Positions 17,201-25,573 of a stretch of DNA of 64,000 nucleotides are shown here, piece after piece. Numbering within the stretch: the stretch's first letter is position 1; each line of letters starts with the position of its first letter. The notes beneath the pieces were generated by a model, which saw only the letters and a program-made list of their open reading frames with translations, was not told the DNA's origin and did no database searches. The stretch comes from JBBSJZ01 sp041739875 (GTDB taxonomy: Bacteria > Planctomycetota > Planctomycetia > Pirellulales > Pirellulaceae): positions 15,733-79,732 of the forward strand of contig JBGSNA010000305.1 of NCBI GenBank assembly GCA_041739875.1. The letters run 5' to 3'. Position numbers and translations under genes: made by a program.

Positions 17201-17710
17201 GTCGCCCAGCGCTGTACCAAATGCTTCTGCAGCGGCAACATAGTCAGGTTGATCTTGCTGCATCAAACACACGCCCAAATAATGCGCGGCCTTCGGCACC
17301 ATCGGGTCTTTCGGATACTGCTCCAAGAAACTTCGCCAACCTTCGACCGCAAGCGGCAGCGCTCCATTGGTCTGGAAGTTCGCAGCGTCCGCGTACGCCG
17401 CCATCGACTCCTCCGTCGACTCGTCGGCACAAACGCAATGAGAACTCAACGTGAAGCAAACAACGAACGCGGCCAAACGAGCGGCCACCTGATACAACGT
17501 TTTGCGGTGGTCGAATTGAGCGGCAAGCTTACCAGACACAAACACACCCCATAAAAATTTCCGGGTCAGACTTCTGAGCAAACGCTCTAGTCTAACGGTG
17601 TCCACCCTCGCTCGATAGTTCGTCCGCCCATCTTGCCGGATCCATGCATTTCCCCAAGGGGCAACCCGCTGGTAGCGGATGTTGCCCCAGCGTTTTATGC
17701 CATCTTCCAC
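14240..17710 (-). CDS. Large exported tetratricopeptide-repeat protein
   Basis: Up to 1156 aa. The first ATG at 17710 gives an unusual 60-residue leader. A GTG at 17539 (VSGKLAAQFDHRKTLY...), with GGGGT about 7 bases upstream, would place the signal peptide (AARLAAFVVCFTLSSHCVCA) at the N-terminus and is my preferred start. The rest is almost entirely TPR-type helical repeats of about 34-40 residues, e.g. AIASYRQLLDQC, DAAVAYDRLAKEYPNSKY, ALEWYEELRTRFPGTTY, AIKFYSQVADNY. Such proteins act as periplasmic scaffolds, like the YbgF/CpoB partner of Tol-Pal though much larger. It heads the operon TPR-exbB-exbD-toroid, so a scaffold role for that complex is a reasonable inference. Confidence 0.87.
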   Translation of the reverse strand: MEDGIKRWGNIRYQRVAPWGNAWIRQDGRTNYRARVDTVRLERLLRSLTRKFLWGVFVSGKLAAQFDHRKTLYQVAARLAAFVVCFTLSSHCVCADESTEESMAAYADAANFQTNGALPLAVEGWRSFLEQYPKDPMVPKAAHYLGVCLMQQDQPDYVAAAEAFGTALGDKEYDLREESLVNRGWCLYASAGEGQQRDAKRLQASLDTFSQLRKEFPQSSYLDRALFYGGEAAYGLSKPKESIQFYDELLNLASAKDSPLRCDAFYARGVAYEDLKDYDKAIASYRQLLDQCAKGNLVTDVHLRMGDMLIMQNQYADAAKSFASAIESSDNPDDSAYALFRQGFALVQGDQPSDAAVAYDRLAKEYPNSKYAASATLASAQSAYRGGKMDMAEKRFVEVLSQSNPAAATEAAHWLARIAVGRSDFDGAIRVAKKQLDAGADGEFLVALKLDYAEALSAKPETIAESIVAYENAYREHPKDPLAPRALYNAAFSSMQTGKHSEAIKLAEEFNAKFAENTLAQDVSFVMAESQLLSGQGDQAALGYQKLLAEGSKDNPQRPLWVLRGAASLIANRKFDETQQLLKQETGSWKDKRNLAEAQFLLGQTNMMSGKVEQAAKDFDASYELDSTWMRADEARLLSAQNKLASGNRDGAVLQWKKIISDNPDRRMAAQAKYKLAQLASNEGSFARSVELYDEVLGASSDPGLYPYAQYGKAWSLMQLQKHEDAVAILDELLNDYASHPIAGDSYLARGVSFRHLDRSDRAKSDLEKYLEMKPVGVNLGHALYEMALVEQKNKQPGKAAKYLERLATEVPNYPSMPKVLYEWGWLLNEAGDTSAASSKFSRLLELHPEDELAGEAAFFVGQHEYAENNWAVAAKSFELASKNAKDPLLSEKAYYRLGWSRFKLAEYDKASEVFRTQSKEHPEGALVVDALMMIGEADFKNSRFEPALKAYVDARQRIRDADETAKSLRDPAERQVRELVLLHGGQSAAQLKQWKEALEWYEELRTRFPGTTYLPQVFYETGFTYQQLGDDEKAIKFYSQVADNYRNELAARARFMMGEISFGQRKLDQAITDFQRVMYGYGAEKAPEEIKNWQAKSGFEAGRCSEVLMQQAKSASGRDKAKQFATTFFQYVIDKHPTHELVAKSKERLQDLKKP

Positions 17711-17859
17711 ACCCTAGTGGAGTCTCAAGCGTGGGATAGCACCACTTTATCGCCCAGAACTGACGTCAATTTAGCCTCACTGACATTCAAAGACTCGTTC
17801 CTCGCGATTCAACTCTCTACTCACACAATCCTCAGGATTCGACTACGCTTGGAGCCGAA

Positions 17860-18900
17860 GTGACCCACATGATTGTTCCTCTTACGCCCGGCAAGCTCAT
17901 CACCGTGTCCTCCAAAACTTATCTCGTCACCGGCGGTGCCGGCTTCATTGGCTCGCACCTCACTGAATCTCTTCTGTCAGCCGGGAACCGGGTAATCGTT
18001 GTTGACGACCTGTCCACCGGCCAGGCATGCAACTTGGACGGCGTGAAGTCGCACCCGAATTTAGAATACGTTCAAGCAAGCGTTGGTGATCCCGACGTTG
18101 TGAATAAGTACGTCGACCAAGCCGATTGCGTGTTCCATTTAGCTGCTGCCGTGGGTGTCGCGTTAATTGCCAAACAGCCGATTCAAACGATCGAGCGAAA
18201 CGTCTATCCCACACAACTCATTCTGAATCGACTTGGTAAGCGAGTCGAGAAAGGCGACAAAGTTTCGTGCTTCATCGCGAGCACGAGCGAAGTGTATGGA
18301 AAGAATCCTAAGAGCGTTTGGTCGGAGGAAGACGATCTTGTTTTTGGCGCAACCACCAAGCCACGCTGGAGCTATGGAGTCTCCAAAGCGATTGATGAGT
18401 TTCTGGCGCTCGCGTTCTTCAAGGAACGCGGTTTGCAAGTCGTTGTTGGTCGATTCTTTAACGTGGTTGGACCTCGACAAACTGGCGCTTACGGCATGGT
18501 GCTTCCGCGATTCGTCTGCTCCGCTCTCAAAGGTGAATCACTTGTCGTTCACGATGATGGCAAGCAAGAACGCTGTTTTGCTCACGTCGACGACGTCGTT
18601 GCCGCCGTCGTCAAGTTAACCGAATCAGCCTCCGCCGCCGGTCGCGTTTACAACATCGGCAGCGATCAACCGATCTCGATCGGCGATCTGGCAAGACGAG
18701 TGGTGGAGCGAGTGAATCCATCTTGCAAACTCGAGTTCCAGACTTACGCGGAAGCCTACGACGAATCGTTCGAAGACATCCGCCGTCGTGTGCCTGACTT
18801 GACCCGGATTCGAGAAGCGATCCATTACGCACCCACCAAAGCGCTCGATGCCATCATCGATGATGTCGCCCGCTACCAACGAGCGAGACTTGACGCGTAA
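17860..18900 (+). CDS. NAD-dependent epimerase/dehydratase (extended SDR)
   Basis: 346 aa from a GTG with GGAG 5 bases upstream; an ATG three codons later is possible. Extended short-chain dehydrogenase: Rossmann motif TGGAGFIGSH near 24-33, DDLSTG after the second strand, FHLAAAVGV, catalytic serine region IASTSEVYG, and the active-site pair in YGVSKAIDE (Y-x3-K). Later NVVGPRQ and RCFAHVDDVV fit the UDP-glucose 4-epimerase / UDP-xylose synthase / dTDP-glucose dehydratase group that modifies nucleotide sugars for surface polysaccharides. The exact sugar cannot be decided. Single-gene unit, convergent with the DUF1844 gene. Confidence 0.9.
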   Translation: MTHMIVPLTPGKLITVSSKTYLVTGGAGFIGSHLTESLLSAGNRVIVVDDLSTGQACNLDGVKSHPNLEYVQASVGDPDVVNKYVDQADCVFHLAAAVGVALIAKQPIQTIERNVYPTQLILNRLGKRVEKGDKVSCFIASTSEVYGKNPKSVWSEEDDLVFGATTKPRWSYGVSKAIDEFLALAFFKERGLQVVVGRFFNVVGPRQTGAYGMVLPRFVCSALKGESLVVHDDGKQERCFAHVDDVVAAVVKLTESASAAGRVYNIGSDQPISIGDLARRVVERVNPSCKLEFQTYAEAYDESFEDIRRRVPDLTRIREAIHYAPTKALDAIIDDVARYQRARLDA

Positions 18901-18986
18901 GCGACCTGCCTCGACAATGCAATGATCTCGACTCGGTACTGTTCTCGACTCAGCACGAACTAGCGACTAGGCACCGAGCTTCGCAA

Positions 18987-19445
18987 TCACTCAGCCGGCT
19001 GTTTGACGTTCACGTACATCATCCGTAGAGCATGAAGCGCTTCCGATAGCATCTTTGACTCATCGCTCGAGAGATTTCCCTTTGTCTTGACGCCGATGAT
19101 ATCAAGCGTATCGATGTAGTGCTTTGCGTGTGGCTTGCTGATCTCCGCAACACCCGTCATCGGATTCGGGATCTGGCCCAAGGCAGCCATGGCCTGTGTA
19201 AAGAACATTGTCACGAGCATTTCAAACGATGCTGGCGGCGGAGCCGGCATTCCAGCGTCGCTCGGGCTAGCCACCGCAATATCTTCAGCACTCGAATTTT
19301 CGGCACTCGATTCGTCTGAAGCTTCGACTGGTTGAGCCAAGGTTTGCTCGGCCGCTGGTTCACCCGGAGCCGCATCCTTGCTCGCGATATCCCAATCCGT
19401 GTCGAAGATGCTTTCTGGTTCGGACGATTTTTCTGGTTCAGTCAC
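18987..19445 (-). CDS. DUF1844 family protein
   Basis: 152 aa from a GTG 6 bases after the pyrG stop, so very likely in one transcript with pyrG. The first 65 residues are acidic, low-complexity and probably disordered. The C-terminal 85 residues match the DUF1844 pattern: FEMLVTMFFTQAMAALGQIP, then AKHYIDTLDIIGVKTKGNL and LSEALHALRMMYVNV. Members are small soluble helical proteins of unknown function, widespread in planctomycetes and some other phyla. Confidence 0.85.
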   Translation of the reverse strand: MTEPEKSSEPESIFDTDWDIASKDAAPGEPAAEQTLAQPVEASDESSAENSSAEDIAVASPSDAGMPAPPPASFEMLVTMFFTQAMAALGQIPNPMTGVAEISKPHAKHYIDTLDIIGVKTKGNLSSDESKMLSEALHALRMMYVNVKQPAE

Positions 19446-19451
19446 GTGATG

Positions 19452-21098
19452 CTACTCATGAGTTTGGGTGAGGACGGGTTCGATGTCCATGCGACGATTC
19501 AGACGCTGGACAGCGGCTCCGACGAAGCCGGCGAACAAAGGATGTGCCGCGAGCGGCTTGCTCTTGAACTCCGGATGGAACTGGACGGCGACAAACCACG
19601 GATGATCCGGCAGCTCAATGATCTCTACCAAGCTGTTGTCGGGACTTGTTCCTGAAAACACCATGCCGTTGGATTCGTATTGTTGGCGATAGGCGTTGTT
19701 GAACTCGTATCGGTGACGATGGCGTTCGTCCACCAACTCAGAACCGTAAGCCTGTCCCGCCTTACTACCAACTTGAATTTTCGTGGGCTGGGTCCCCAAA
19801 CGCATCGTACCACCGAGCTGGGTCACATTCCGTTGTTCATCAAGCAAACAGATCACTGGATGTTTGGCATCTTTGTCAAACTCAGTCGAATGGGCTCCAT
19901 CGAGTTCGACGATATTGCGTCCGTACTCGATCACAGCGCACTGCATCCCCAGACAGATCCCAAAAAATGGAATGCCACGTTCACGAGCAAACCGAATCGA
20001 CTGCACTTTGCCTTCGATTCCCCGTTCGCCGAAACCACCGGGCACAAGAATTCCATGAAAACCGCTCAGTAATCGCTCAGCGCCTTCGCGTTCGATATCG
20101 CTGCTTTGAATCCTCGCCACACGAACTTGTGTTTGATGGTGAATGCCCGCGTGGTCGATGGATTCGTAAATCGACTTGTACGCGTCTTTGTGTTCGGCGT
20201 ATTTACCGACAACGGCAATCGAGACCTCGTGACGCGGATTGCGAAGTCGATGCAGCAAATCTGTCCATGGCGTGATATCCAATGGCTTTGCGGTCACCAG
20301 ATTCAATCGTTTGACCACTAACTCGTCGAGTTTGTTGTCAACAAGCGACAACGGGACTTCATAAATGGAAAAGTCTTTGTCTTTTTCTTCAATCACGGCT
20401 TCCACAGGCACATTGCAGAACAACGCAATTTTTTCGCGATCTTCACGGCTGATCGAATGCTCACAACGACACACGAGAACGTCGGGTTGAATGCCGATCT
20501 CACGGAGTTGACCTACGGAATGCTGGGTCGGCTTCGTTTTGAGTTCGTCTGCTGCTTTCAAGTACGGCACCAACGTTAAGTGCATGTACAAACAATTCTC
20601 ACGCCCGACGTCCAGCGAATACTGACGGATGGCTTCTAGAAATGGCAAACTCTCGATATCGCCGACCGTGCCGCCGATTTCGGTGATCACCACATCCACG
20701 TCATCGCCACCCATCCGCTTGATGACCGATTTAATCTCATTCGTGATGTGCGGAATGACCTGGACGGTTTTGCCTAAGAACTGGCCACGGCGCTCTTTTT
20801 CGATGACCGACAAATAGATCTGGCCAGTCGTATAGTTACAGTCTCGCGTGAGCAGTCCGGAGGTAAATCGCTCGTAATGCCCCAAATCGAGGTCAGTTTC
20901 GGACCCGTCGTCGAGCACATAGACCTCACCGTGTTGGTAGGGGCTCATCGTGCCTGGATCGACGTTGATGTACGGATCCAGCTTCTGCATCCGGACCCGC
21001 AAACCACGCTGTTCAAGCAGCATGCCGATGGACGCGCTGGTGAGCCCCTTGCCGAGCGAACTTACTACGCCGCCAGTTACAAAAATGTGTTTCGTCAT
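19452..21098 (-). CDS. pyrG: CTP synthase
   Basis: 548 aa from the ATG at 21098 (MTKHIFVTGGVVSSLGKGL), which is the family's conserved start; a longer in-frame reading to 21152 is rejected. The N-terminal synthetase domain carries the P-loop-like GVVSSLGKG, DPYINVDPGTMSPYQHGEV, and the CTP/UTP-binding region. The C-terminal class I glutamine amidotransferase domain has the nucleophile in GICLGMQ and the HPEF His-Glu pair. Makes CTP from UTP, ATP and glutamine. Length fits the family (about 540-550). Confidence 0.97.
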   Translation of the reverse strand: MTKHIFVTGGVVSSLGKGLTSASIGMLLEQRGLRVRMQKLDPYINVDPGTMSPYQHGEVYVLDDGSETDLDLGHYERFTSGLLTRDCNYTTGQIYLSVIEKERRGQFLGKTVQVIPHITNEIKSVIKRMGGDDVDVVITEIGGTVGDIESLPFLEAIRQYSLDVGRENCLYMHLTLVPYLKAADELKTKPTQHSVGQLREIGIQPDVLVCRCEHSISREDREKIALFCNVPVEAVIEEKDKDFSIYEVPLSLVDNKLDELVVKRLNLVTAKPLDITPWTDLLHRLRNPRHEVSIAVVGKYAEHKDAYKSIYESIDHAGIHHQTQVRVARIQSSDIEREGAERLLSGFHGILVPGGFGERGIEGKVQSIRFARERGIPFFGICLGMQCAVIEYGRNIVELDGAHSTEFDKDAKHPVICLLDEQRNVTQLGGTMRLGTQPTKIQVGSKAGQAYGSELVDERHRHRYEFNNAYRQQYESNGMVFSGTSPDNSLVEIIELPDHPWFVAVQFHPEFKSKPLAAHPLFAGFVGAAVQRLNRRMDIEPVLTQTHE

Positions 21099-21230
21099 GG
21101 ACGCGAATGATACCCGAACCAGGAAAAAGCGGTAGCCGCTCACCGAAGACATTCGGAAAGCTGTGTCAGGTGCGAAAACCAGCTAGGCTAGAGCGAAACG
21201 ACCAATCGACCACATTTCCTTAGTTTTTCA

Positions 21231-23915
21231 ATGAACCCAAAAAGACTTTTTGCCGTCGCAGTCTTCTGCCTCGCTGTGAGTGCATGCATTGGTGCGGATC
21301 GCCCCAACATCGTTATTTTCTTATCCGATGACCATACGATCACGGACAGCTCTGTGTACGGCTCGACGGAGATTCGGACTGCGAATATGGAACGGCTGGC
21401 GGCGTCCGGAATGACGTTTGATCGAGCATTCGTCGCCTCGCCGTCCTGCGCGCCAAGCCGGGCGGCACTGCTCACCGGATTGATGCCGAGCCGGAATCAG
21501 GCTGAGGCAAATCACTCCCGGCCGCGAGCGGATATCAAGAAGCTACCGGCATATCTCCAAGAACTCGGTTACGAAGTCGTTTCGTTTGGGAAAGTTGGAC
21601 ATTATATCCAGACACCCGAGTATGGCTTCGATCTGGCAAAGCACTTCGGTTATCACGAAGACATCGCTGTGCCGCAGGCATGCAAGTGGCTCAACGAACG
21701 TGCGAGCGAGAAACCACTTTGCCTGTTTGTCGGCACTAATTGGCCGCATGTGCCTTGGCCGGAATCACAGGCTTATTCAGCGGACGACGTGAAGGTTCCG
21801 CCTCGCCACGTGGACACACCGGCCACACGTCAGGCGCGTGCGAAGTATCTCGAAGCGGTGCGCACAATGGATCGCGAGCTTGGTGAGGTGTTTGACTTGG
21901 CTCAAGAGAAGCTTGGCGACCAAACTCTATTTATCCACACGAGCGATCATGGTGCACAGTGGCCATTCGGTAAGTGGACGTTGTATGACGAGGGCATTCG
22001 AACACCACTCATCGTTTGCTGGCCAGGCACGGTGGCTGAGGGAGTTCGCTCCCAAGCGATGGTGTCGTGGGTCGATCTGCTGCCGACCATTGTGGAGGCG
22101 GCGGGAGGCTCGCCTGATGAAACGCTCGATGGGAAATCCATCTTGCCCGTGCTGAGGGGAGAATCAGACAAGCATCGCGATGCGATCTTCACGGTGCACA
22201 GTGGCGACGGCAACTTCAATGTCTATCCCTCGCGAAGCATGCGAACTGAGCGGTACAAGTTCATCCGTAATTTGCATCCTGAGTTCAAGTTCACATCACA
22301 CGTCACCAAAGTCCTCCAAAACGAAGACAACTACTGGCAGAGCTGGATTGCGAAAGCCAAGTCAAATCCTGCGGCAGCGGCAATCATTCATGCTTACAGT
22401 GAACGACCAGGTGAAGAACTCTATGACTTGCACGCTGATCCACTGGAGCTGAACAACCTAGCGAGTGATACCGAGCATGCCAGCCAACTCGAAACGATGC
22501 GACATTCGCTGACAAAGTGGATGACATCCCAAGGCGACACGCAAACTGTGTTCGGTTTGCCCCAGTTGCTCCCGCTCGAGGGGCGAAAACCGAATGTCGT
22601 GACCGTACTGATTGATGACATGGGCTGGGCGGATTTATCATGCTTCGGCGGCACGGCAGTTCAAACAACCAACATCGATCGCTTGGCAAGTGAAGGTGTG
22701 CGGCTGACTCAGTTTTACGTGAACAGCCCGATTTGTTCGCCATCTCGCACGGCACTGACAACGGGCCACTATCCTGCCAGGCATCGAATCACCTCATTCC
22801 TCGCGAACCGAGCAAAGAATACTGAGCGAGGCATGGACCAGTGGCTTGACGTCGAGGCACCAACGCTTGCCAAGATGCTCAGCCAAGCTGGATACGCGTG
22901 CGGACATTTTGGAAAATGGCACATGGGCGGCCAGCGTGATGTGGGCGAAGCGCCGCTTATCACGGAATATGGTTTTGATGCGTCATTGACTAATTTTGAA
23001 GGCCTTGGCCCCCGTGTTTTGCCGCTCAAAGATGCCTTTGACGGCAAAGAACCGCAACCGCATGCGTTGGGAAGTGACCTGCTCGGCCGCGGACCCATCG
23101 AGTGGTCGGACCGATCCTTGGTGACGAAGCGATTCGTGAGCGCATCGAAGGCTTTCATCGACGAGTCACAAAAAGCAGACCGACCGTTTTACATCAACGT
23201 TTGGCCTGATGATGTCCATTCGCCATTCTTTCCACCCCAATCGCGACGTGGAGATGAAACCAAGCAAACTCTTTATCACGGCGTGCTCAAAACCATGGAC
23301 GAGCAACTGGGTGTGCTGTTTGATCGAATTCGCGACGACCCAAAACTTCGCGACAATACGCTTGTCATTCTTGCGAGCGACAATGGTCCCGAGCCAGGTG
23401 CCGGATCGGCGGGTGTGCTTCGCGGAAGCAAGGGCGAGCTCTGGGAAGGCGGCATTCGCAGCCCACTGGTTGTGTGGTCACCCCGGTTGGTTGAGCCCTC
23501 AGCGCGCGGCAGCGTGAATGATACGACCATCCTGTCGAGCGTGGATGTGGTCGCATCTCTTGTTGCGTTACTGGGATTGCAACCGGGAGAGGACTATCAA
23601 AGCGACGGTGAAAATTTGGCGGCAGCGATGCTGGGTAAATCAACGGCACAGCGTAGCGGTCCACTGTTTTGGCGACGACCTCCCGATCGACCTGGAACAC
23701 CAACACAACCCCGACCGGACCTAGCAATCCGCGATAAGCAGTGGAAGCTCGTCTGCAGTATCGATGGCTCCAAAGCACGTCTGTTCAATTTGGACGACGA
23801 CGTATCCGAAACAAAAAATATTGCTGAGTCACATCCGAAAATTGTTGCACGCCTCCAAGAGCTGGTACTGGCGTGGAACGCGACATTGCCTGTCGATGGA
23901 GTCACGAGTAAGTGA
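21231..23915 (+). CDS. Tandem double sulfatase (two complete formylglycine sulfatase domains in one chain)
   Basis: 894 aa with one signal peptide (LFAVAVFCLAVSACIGA). Domain 1, about 24-435: metal DD in LSDDHTITD (33-34), modification motif CAPSR with Cys73, FGKVGHY, FVGTNWPHVPW, HTSDHGAQW. Domain 2, about 450-894, starts directly at GRKPNVVTVLIDDMGWAD (DD 462-463) without a second leader, has CSPSR with Cys502, HFGKWHMGG and LASDNGPEPG. Both motifs are intact, so two active sites on one polypeptide are expected. Domain 1 resembles N-sulfoglucosamine/heparan-type sulfatases, domain 2 the arylsulfatase A group. This suggests stepwise desulfation of one polysaccharide. No stop or frameshift lies at the junction. 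Confidence 0.93.
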   Translation: MNPKRLFAVAVFCLAVSACIGADRPNIVIFLSDDHTITDSSVYGSTEIRTANMERLAASGMTFDRAFVASPSCAPSRAALLTGLMPSRNQAEANHSRPRADIKKLPAYLQELGYEVVSFGKVGHYIQTPEYGFDLAKHFGYHEDIAVPQACKWLNERASEKPLCLFVGTNWPHVPWPESQAYSADDVKVPPRHVDTPATRQARAKYLEAVRTMDRELGEVFDLAQEKLGDQTLFIHTSDHGAQWPFGKWTLYDEGIRTPLIVCWPGTVAEGVRSQAMVSWVDLLPTIVEAAGGSPDETLDGKSILPVLRGESDKHRDAIFTVHSGDGNFNVYPSRSMRTERYKFIRNLHPEFKFTSHVTKVLQNEDNYWQSWIAKAKSNPAAAAIIHAYSERPGEELYDLHADPLELNNLASDTEHASQLETMRHSLTKWMTSQGDTQTVFGLPQLLPLEGRKPNVVTVLIDDMGWADLSCFGGTAVQTTNIDRLASEGVRLTQFYVNSPICSPSRTALTTGHYPARHRITSFLANRAKNTERGMDQWLDVEAPTLAKMLSQAGYACGHFGKWHMGGQRDVGEAPLITEYGFDASLTNFEGLGPRVLPLKDAFDGKEPQPHALGSDLLGRGPIEWSDRSLVTKRFVSASKAFIDESQKADRPFYINVWPDDVHSPFFPPQSRRGDETKQTLYHGVLKTMDEQLGVLFDRIRDDPKLRDNTLVILASDNGPEPGAGSAGVLRGSKGELWEGGIRSPLVVWSPRLVEPSARGSVNDTTILSSVDVVASLVALLGLQPGEDYQSDGENLAAAMLGKSTAQRSGPLFWRRPPDRPGTPTQPRPDLAIRDKQWKLVCSIDGSKARLFNLDDDVSETKNIAESHPKIVARLQELVLAWNATLPVDGVTSK

Positions 23916-23918
23916 GTC

Positions 23919-23949
23919 TGTCGATCGTTACACGGCCGACCGATCGACA
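23919..23949. terminator. Inverted repeat between convergent genes
   Basis: A perfect 9-base inverted repeat (TGTCGATCG ... CGATCGACA) with a 13-base loop lies between the stops of the double sulfatase and kdsB. There is no T-run on either side, so it is at best a weak or bidirectional termination or mRNA-end structure. Confidence 0.35.
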
Positions 23950-24759
23950 TTACGAAGATAGTGGTTTGAGTCGAGCGGTGAATGCCTGGAAATCTTCGAG
24001 CGTGTCGATACCGGGCGTCGCAGCATCAACCCGAGCAACGACGATGCGTTTACCGGCCTCCAGCGCTCGCAATTGCTCAAGACGCTCGAGTCGCTCGAGT
24101 GGGCTCGGTGATTGAGTCGCAAACCACTCAAGAAAACTGCGGCGGTAGGCGTAGAGTCCAATATGATGCCAGAACACTGGCGGTTCGGCCGAGAGAACGT
24201 GATCCGACACACCGTCGCGTACATGCGGAATCACGCTTCGGCTGAAATACAAGGCACGCCCCCCTGCCCCGTTTCCCACTGCCCCGTTGCTCAAAGTCCC
24301 GCACTCATCGATTCCCATGGCGATTTTGACGCGACTGGGGTCATTCAGCGTTTCGCGGTCTCGAATCGGGCGTGCGATGGTGGCGATATCGGCGTCGGGA
24401 TGTTCAGCCAGTGTTCGAGCCACCAAATCAATGGCCTGGGGATCGATCTCCGGTTCGTCGCCTTGAACATTGATAAAGACTTCGATGTCCGGCATGCTAG
24501 CAGCCACTTCGGCTAAGCGGTCGGTTCCACTTTCGCAACTCGTGCTCGTCATAATCGACACGCCACCAAAACGGGTAACTTCCGCTGCCAGTTTTGGATC
24601 GTCGACTGCGACCACGACACGGCTCGAAACGAGGCACTTACCGGCGGCCTCGTAGGTGTGTTGCAAAATAGATTTTCCGCCAGCTCGAAGTAGCAACTTT
24701 TCTGGCAATCGCGTCGATGCGAGTCGCGCGGGAATGACGATGATCGTCGTAGCGTACAT
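23950..24759 (-). CDS. kdsB: 3-deoxy-manno-octulosonate cytidylyltransferase
   Basis: 269 aa from the ATG at 24759; a GTG three codons upstream is the alternative. Family signatures: VIPARLASTRLPEKLL at the N-terminus, VVVAVDD, TSTSCESGTDR, FINVQGDEPEI, RALYFSRSVIPH and HHIGLYAYRR. Activates Kdo as CMP-Kdo for lipid A/LPS assembly in the cytoplasm. Its presence supports Kdo-containing LPS in this organism. Odd point: between VKIAMGIDE and RALYFSRS there is a Gly/Asn/Ala-rich insertion (GTLSNGAVGNGAGG) of about a dozen residues not expected from the E. coli enzyme, encoded by a C-rich tract on the plus strand. Confidence 0.93.
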   Translation of the reverse strand: MYATTIIVIPARLASTRLPEKLLLRAGGKSILQHTYEAAGKCLVSSRVVVAVDDPKLAAEVTRFGGVSIMTSTSCESGTDRLAEVAASMPDIEVFINVQGDEPEIDPQAIDLVARTLAEHPDADIATIARPIRDRETLNDPSRVKIAMGIDECGTLSNGAVGNGAGGRALYFSRSVIPHVRDGVSDHVLSAEPPVFWHHIGLYAYRRSFLEWFATQSPSPLERLERLEQLRALEAGKRIVVARVDAATPGIDTLEDFQAFTARLKPLSS

Positions 24760-24878
24760 GGGGCTCACAGGTGGCTTGCGTCTGGCAACTCAATCAAGGC
24801 TTGACTTTCCATCAAGACTTAACGATGTTTTCGCCATCAAGTTAACAAGCTTGACGTCAGCCGACCACGTCGCTTGTA

Positions 24879-25475
24879 CTAACCCTGAAGCATCGCATCA
24901 GCAAGTTCCTTACTGAAGTCCGGAATTTCGATCTCCGGTAAAGATTCCATTTGAGCTTTTGGCTTAAGCGGTACGAGGGGCTGAAGCAACGATGTCTGAC
25001 GAAGCTCAAGAACTTCCTCCCGAAGCTCGTTGAACTGGTACGCCAAGTGCCCCCAAGCGTCATTGGAATCGAACTCGAGTGGCGATTCGCTTTTGCCATC
25101 GGAAAGCAATTGCATTTCCTTGGAAAGCCGATCAACTTGCAAAGCGTACCGACGGGTCAACCTTAGTAGATTAACAGAAACCAAAGGAATGATGACAAGC
25201 AATCCCGGCACCCAATAAACGGTTTCGTCAACACATTGGGTGAGAACGGAACGCCAGTTCGAAAGTGGATCGGTCATCGAGTCCGTCGCGAGAGAAATTG
25301 CTCCGACGTAAAACGCTCCAATCACACCATACATGCCCACTCGGCGGAGCATGGCAAATTGAAAAGTGCCATCGACAACCAAAGGAAGTTCAGAAGCGGA
25401 TCCTCGAGGCCGAACGACTTTTCCCGATAGGTCATCTAGCGTTTGGCGATTTGATTCGGTTGAATTGGCGGACAT
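24879..25475 (-). CDS. Two-TM membrane protein with HAMP-like segment
   Basis: 198 aa from the ATG at 25475 (MSANSTESN). Two hydrophobic helices (GMYGVIGAFYVGAISLA and YWVPGLLVIIPLVSVNLL) flank a short outer loop of about 25 residues. The segment after the second helix (RYALQVDRLSKEMQLLSDGK ... DAWGHLAYQFNELREEVLELR) resembles a HAMP linker with a trailing coiled coil, but no kinase or methyl-accepting domain follows. The C-terminus is Pro/Glu-rich. A similar layout occurs in stand-alone HAMP proteins of planctomycetes; function unknown. The start codon sits in a 17-base tandem duplication described separately. Confidence 0.7.
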   Translation of the reverse strand: MSANSTESNRQTLDDLSGKVVRPRGSASELPLVVDGTFQFAMLRRVGMYGVIGAFYVGAISLATDSMTDPLSNWRSVLTQCVDETVYWVPGLLVIIPLVSVNLLRLTRRYALQVDRLSKEMQLLSDGKSESPLEFDSNDAWGHLAYQFNELREEVLELRQTSLLQPLVPLKPKAQMESLPEIEIPDFSKELADAMLQG

Positions 25476-25499
25476 GGCTAATTGGCGGACATGGCTAAT
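25463..25499. repeat. 17-base perfect tandem duplication spanning a start codon
   Basis: Two adjacent copies of TTGGCGGACATGGCTAA (25465-25481 and 25482-25498) cover the start of the HAMP-like gene. On the minus strand the gene-proximal copy supplies the real ATG at 25475. The upstream copy gives ATG TCC GCC AAT TAG, a four-residue mini-ORF just ahead of the gene. Confidence 0.85.
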
Positions 25500-25573
25500 C
25501 GAGAATTTGAAACTAGTTGAAAGCAATCCGTCGACGCGGTCTGGTTCTGGTCAAAATTGAGTTAGGTGCTACC

